Source of the DNA: Diplolepis rosae
Taxonomy: Eukaryota > Arthropoda > Insecta > Hymenoptera > Diplolepididae
DNA length: 64,000 nt
Direction: 5' to 3'
Assembly (NCBI GenBank): GCA_030998225.1
Contig: JAPYXD010000677.1
Span: 15,065,501 to 15,129,500, forward strand
Positions 59,802 to 64,000 of the stretch are shown one piece after another; within the stretch, counting starts at the first letter, position 1; the number at the start of each line of letters is the position of its first letter. The notes beneath the pieces are model-generated. The model did not search any database. It was given only the letters and a program-made list of their open reading frames with translations, and was not told the origin of the DNA. The position numbers were made by a program, and so were the translations under genes.

Positions 59802-60453
59802 GTAAGTAAAATCGATAAAGTAAACATTCATCACTACACGAACCACATACAAAAGATTAAAAATAAAATGTAATTATCTTTCAAAAATTTTTGGTATTAG
59901 TATTTAATTCAAGGAAATGTATAACTTCTTATCCTTAAAGTGAAATTTGCTTTTTGTTGAATAAAATTAATTATGTATAACATGAGAAGAGCAATATGAA
60001 CATTCGTAATAATTATTACATGCTCGGTGGTTAGGTTAAAATACGAGAGGCAGTTAGAAAGAGATAATTAACTAATTATCAATTTACTGAGCGCCAATGA
60101 GAGTGAATCCAACAAGTGAAAGTTTACGTGCGATTATATTTCTGTGATAAGTCCTATATATATAGGTAGTTACATATCGCATTTTATTTCAAGATCGTTG
60201 GACCTTAAGTCTATACAAAGCTTCTCTAACAATTTGCAACTACTCGGATTGAGCAATCCGGATCTGCAATCCCAATTGTGTTCTTGACGCTAGATCTCAT
60301 TGCTCCCACAAGGCTACTTAAATGTCTGGTTCACTTTAAAGCTACATTTATATAGTATGTACTAAAGCTACACTTACACTCAATTTTCTTCTTATTTTCT
60401 TGAATTGATGCTCACGCGTTTTAATTAATTTGATATCATTTTCATGAATATAT
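59802..60453. other. Possible intron 1 of the 59.7-kb gene
   Basis: No exon recognised. 60180-60320 is somewhat complex. Confidence 0.35.
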
Positions 60454-60689
60454 CGGCGTTTTCACTTCCATAAAGAGCTAACTTCACATTGTGGAAAACT
60501 GGTGGTATTGCTCCTATTGAAAATGCATTTATTGAAAAATATTATTTGTAAAAATATGTTTTTTTGATAAATCCTTCTTAATTGGAGAAATTCAAAAATA
60601 ATATTCTTTCGCATACATTTTCAGTAAAAACAATACGACCAGTCTTCCACAAAGTGAAATTAGCTATTCATGGATGTGAAAATGCCTAA
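60454..60689. mobile_element. Hairpin MITE
   Basis: 'ggcgttttcacttccataaa' and 'agctaacttcacattgtgga' on the left recur inverted at the right end. A related end sequence is at 62483-62520. Confidence 0.8.
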
Positions 60690-60728
60690 TATATTTTTTC
60701 TTAAATCAACCAAAATTTTGTCGAATTA

Positions 60729-61399
60729 TGGTAGTTTTCATCTACGAAAATTAGACCTCAGGCAAAAATAGATAATTTTGCTTTCAAGAATTGCAATATT
60801 ATTATTGAAGGGCTAGTTTGAAAGAGAAAAGATTAATTTCCATGAAAAAAATTGTAATACAGAAAAATAATTTTATTAATAAATTTTATTTTTGCCTCAA
60901 CTTTTTTCCTTATCGCTTCTTACCAAATTTAAAAAAATTATGCGATTTAAATAAATCATGAATCATTTTTTCAGAGAAAAGATTTCCCACAACTTCACCG
61001 TTTCTGATTTTTAAAAATAAATTCTTTAATGGCTGAAACCATTAAAAAAACATTTTCCAAAACGAAATTTTTATAAACAAATTGCTGAATTTTATAATAA
61101 TTGATTCATTTTCAAAATTGGAAACTGTTAAGTTGTAGAGAATCTTTTGCTTGAAAAAGTGATTCAGAATTTATTAGAATCGCATAATTTTTTAAAATTT
61201 GATAAGAAGCGATAAGAAAAAAAGTTGGGGAAAAAATAAAATTTATTAATAAAATTATTTTTCTATATTTCAAATTTTTTTCATGGAAATTAATCTTTTC
61301 TCTTCCAAAATAGCCCTTCAATAATAATATTGCTATTTTTGAAAGCAACATTATCTATTTTTGCCTGGGGTCTAATTTTCGTGGATCAACTAATACCTT
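60729..61399. mobile_element. Foldback element, 'aaggtagttgatccacg' family, copy 3
   Basis: About 670 bp, same palindromic plan and inner sequence as 47600-48270. Confidence 0.87.
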
Positions 61400-62636
61400 A
61401 AGGGTATGTTTCTGTAAATGCAAAATAGGTTGATGAGTGGTTAAAAGCTTCTTTTGAAATTTTTTAACTTGACAAACTTATACATAGTTGTTTTAATTGT
61501 GCAACTTTTCCCAATCATTTTTTAGTCTAATCGGTTCGGTGCAAGAAGAAAGCTGAGCTCAAGTAATAATATACGAAACAATTAATTAATGATCTATGAA
61601 AAATACTGGCGAAATTTTTTTACAATTTTTCAATTAGCTTCATATTTATCAGATTTACTTTAGGCATTAAAAAGCAGAAGTCATTCTATAGAGATAAATT
61701 CTCCAAAAAGAGTCTCTATTTTTCATTTAGCCAAAATTTAATTCATTCAAACCACTTTTTCGGCTGGAATGTTCTCTCTTGTTTTTAATCAATAGATTTA
61801 TAACTAATTTTATTCACTGATCGCATTCAGTAAATGCATTCAGTTAACTAATGCAAGATTAAAAAACTAACTATGCAGACGGAATTCAGTCACTAATTGA
61901 AATTAGTCGAAGAAACTAGAAAAACAGAGTTGCATCTCAAATATCTTTAAATTCAAAAAAGAATCAGATAGCTAAAAAAACATTTACTCAAAGGGACTAT
62001 TTGCTCAATTTATTTTATTAGATTATTCTTTTATCGAGTTTTGAAAATAAAAGTGTGAGAAAATTTATATCAATCGAAATGAATCATCAAAATTTTGAGT
62101 CAATTAAAAATTTTAGACTTTTGTTACTCAGTATCAATACCCATTTTATTTGTTTTTGACTAAAATGGATCCGAATAAAAAAATCTACAATTTTTATCCG
62201 ATGAAACTTTCAATGCCTCAATTCATTTCCAATAAACTTTTCCATACTGTCATTAAAAATAATAGTGAAAGAATATTGAGAATGAAAAAAACAAGAGAAT
62301 GGTCGCCTTTACCGGCTGCCTGTCCATTTTATAAATTTAAAAAAATGAAATTGTACTCTAAAAAAGTGAAATTACATTCTAATAGAGTATTTTTCCCCAT
62401 TGGAGTGAAAATTCCGTTCCAAGTAATCTTAAAGTGCAATTTTTTATTTAATATTATAGTCTCGTTAGATATTTTTACTTTACTAAGAGCTAACTTCACT
62501 TCGTAGAACACTCAGGGAATTGCTTTTATCGTAAATATATGGAAAGGGGTCTTATTTTCAAATTTTCGCAGTAAAAAGTATTTCTCAAAACAAAAATTTA
62601 TGAGTGAAAATATGTTTTATTATGCAAAATTAATTA
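61400..62636. other. AT-rich intergenic sequence
   Basis: A 118-codon frame at 62150-62506 is Lys/Phe-rich, has no domain, and its end lies in repeat sequence. Not called as a gene. Confidence 0.45.
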
Positions 62637-62842
62637 AGGCCGTGTGATAAGGTCTGTCATTACCAATTATATGCGACCGTTTTATTAATAAAATAATAAT
62701 ATTTTTAGAAATTTCGAAAAGGACAGCAATTCAGGAAAATGTAACGCATTACTGTCCTCTCCGGAGAATTTGTTAAAATTATTAAATTAGTTATAAAGCG
62801 GTCGTATATAATTGGTGACATCAATGTCTACCATACGGCCTC
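62637..62842. mobile_element. 206-bp TIR MITE
   Basis: AGGCCGTGTGATAAGG on the left and CTACCATACGGCCT on the right; 'accaattatatgcgaccg' is inverted as 'cggtcgtatataattggt'. Confidence 0.85.
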
Positions 62843-64000
62843 AAACTAAATAATAAAACTATTATAATAAAAAAATTGTCAAAATTAATCAAATGTATTG
62901 TTCAGTCTAATTTCTTCTGTATCAGGTGCGTATTTTTATTTTTCTTCCAAACTCAAGTCTTTTCACAAACAAGGTATCCATATGTTGAAGAGACTGCACA
63001 TCATTATAGATAACAATGGCAAATATATAATTGATTGATAATACATTTTTATTCATTTCAATCCTTGATTTTGCATTCGTTTTTAATTCCGTAAAAAGAA
63101 ATTCAAGAAGAAGAACATTCAATCTTTCTTAATATTTTTTGAGTAAGGAGGGTAGTAGCGATATTAAAAGGAATTAAAATGTGTGTCCGATATTAAGTTC
63201 GGAACAGAAAGGCAAAGAATTGTCGTTATTTGAATGTGATTAATATGAATTGATTTCAATCATTATTAAATGAAATAAATTATTATATTAATTGTCTACA
63301 TTGCTTCCTTATCTTGAGCAAAATTTGTAGGTATATTAATGACAATAATTATCGGCATTCATTACTTTTTAATTTTTCAATATTATTATTCCATTATTAA
63401 TTAATAAAACGTAAAAATAAATTATTATTTAATGATTAATACTTGCTTAATTATTTTACATGATTAATTTCTCTTCTAGTTAAAATAAATTATGAAACTT
63501 TTTCTTATTGATATGTGGAAATTACACACTACTAATTAATTTCTATATTATCACATTCTATAATTTTCGACACTTATTGGTCATATTTTTCTTCTTAATT
63601 CACTTCGTAGATACGCTTTTAAAATATTTATCTTTTGATTTACTTTATTTTATTTTAGAAAAGATTTCAATATGTATCGAAATATAAGAAAAAAATATTA
63701 GTGTAATTCATAAGAATTTAGAAAAGGTCAAAACAATATCCAAAATTGGAATTAAAATGAATTTATTTTCGTAAACGCGTATAGAATCCGATTGAATTAG
63801 AAGCATCACGCTTGAATCCTACTAAAAGAATTCAAAGGAATCGAAGTTATGAAATATCTAAAAGAATTATCTTGCATTAAACCTCTCTAGTTCTGTGTTC
63901 CGATTTATGGCATTCAAAAGAATTCAAAAAAATGGCTCTATTAGTTGATAGAAAGGAATTTAAGTTAAAACATATTTCAATTATTTACATTCAAAATCTA
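62843..64000. other. AT-rich intergenic sequence to window end
   Basis: No gene or repeat recognised. Confidence 0.5.

Noticed and set aside
62150..62506. 118-codon open frame
   Set aside because: Lys/Phe/Asn composition expected of AT-rich DNA; no domain or splice context; its end is in a MITE-related segment.

Overview
The window is AT-rich eukaryotic DNA, about 70% A+T by eye. Spliced GT-AG exons, a cuticular protein gene, mariner-type transposons and very many short palindromic (MITE-like) repeats point to an insect nuclear genome. The order is not decided by the sequence; a hymenopteran is my guess only. There is no sign of a prokaryotic or viral backbone.

One gene is well supported: a pro-resilin-type elastic cuticular protein on the + strand at about 48.9-56.4 kb. 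It has a TATA/initiator promoter, a three-residue first exon (MFK), a signal peptide completed in exon 2, about 17 'PSDSYGPP'-type elastic repeats in exons 2-4, an RR-2 chitin-binding domain and six 24-residue Gly/Asn/Pro/Tyr repeats in exon 5, and a short last exon. The proposed join is 2,652 nt (883 residues plus stop). About 3 kb downstream, 59.71-59.80 kb carries a second TATA/initiator/mini-exon arrangement of the same style. It is probably the start of another secreted or cuticular protein gene whose later exons were not found here.

The rest is mostly transposon debris. 1-3.35 kb is a nested foldback element. 3.7-4.6 kb is a 'TAAGATG'-rich TIR element. 5.3-11.84 kb is a nested pile-up holding a broken mariner (8.71-9.995 kb), a deleted Tc1/mariner-superfamily relative (10.62-11.17 kb) and a palindromic 'CCTAGGCGC' family also present at 13.26-14.39 kb. 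12.5-25.6 kb has several palindromic MITEs. 25.6-28.4 kb is a second copy of the degenerate repeat seen at 5.4-8.4 kb. 29.4-33.8 kb holds two inverted copies of an element made of 167-bp TTACGTAA-rich units, plus a hammerhead-like motif and a tRNA-like segment. 34.7-48.3 kb has further TIR elements, including one with four internal units of about 270 bp. Resilin intron 2 carries three palindromic or TIR insertions. 56.4-64 kb is 3' flank with more MITEs.

I found no complete autonomous transposon, CRISPR array, rRNA or intact tRNA. The most unusual signals are the 167-bp-unit TTACGTAA element pair, the hammerhead-ribozyme-like cores in three different repeats, and the exon organisation and recent repeat homogenisation of the resilin gene.
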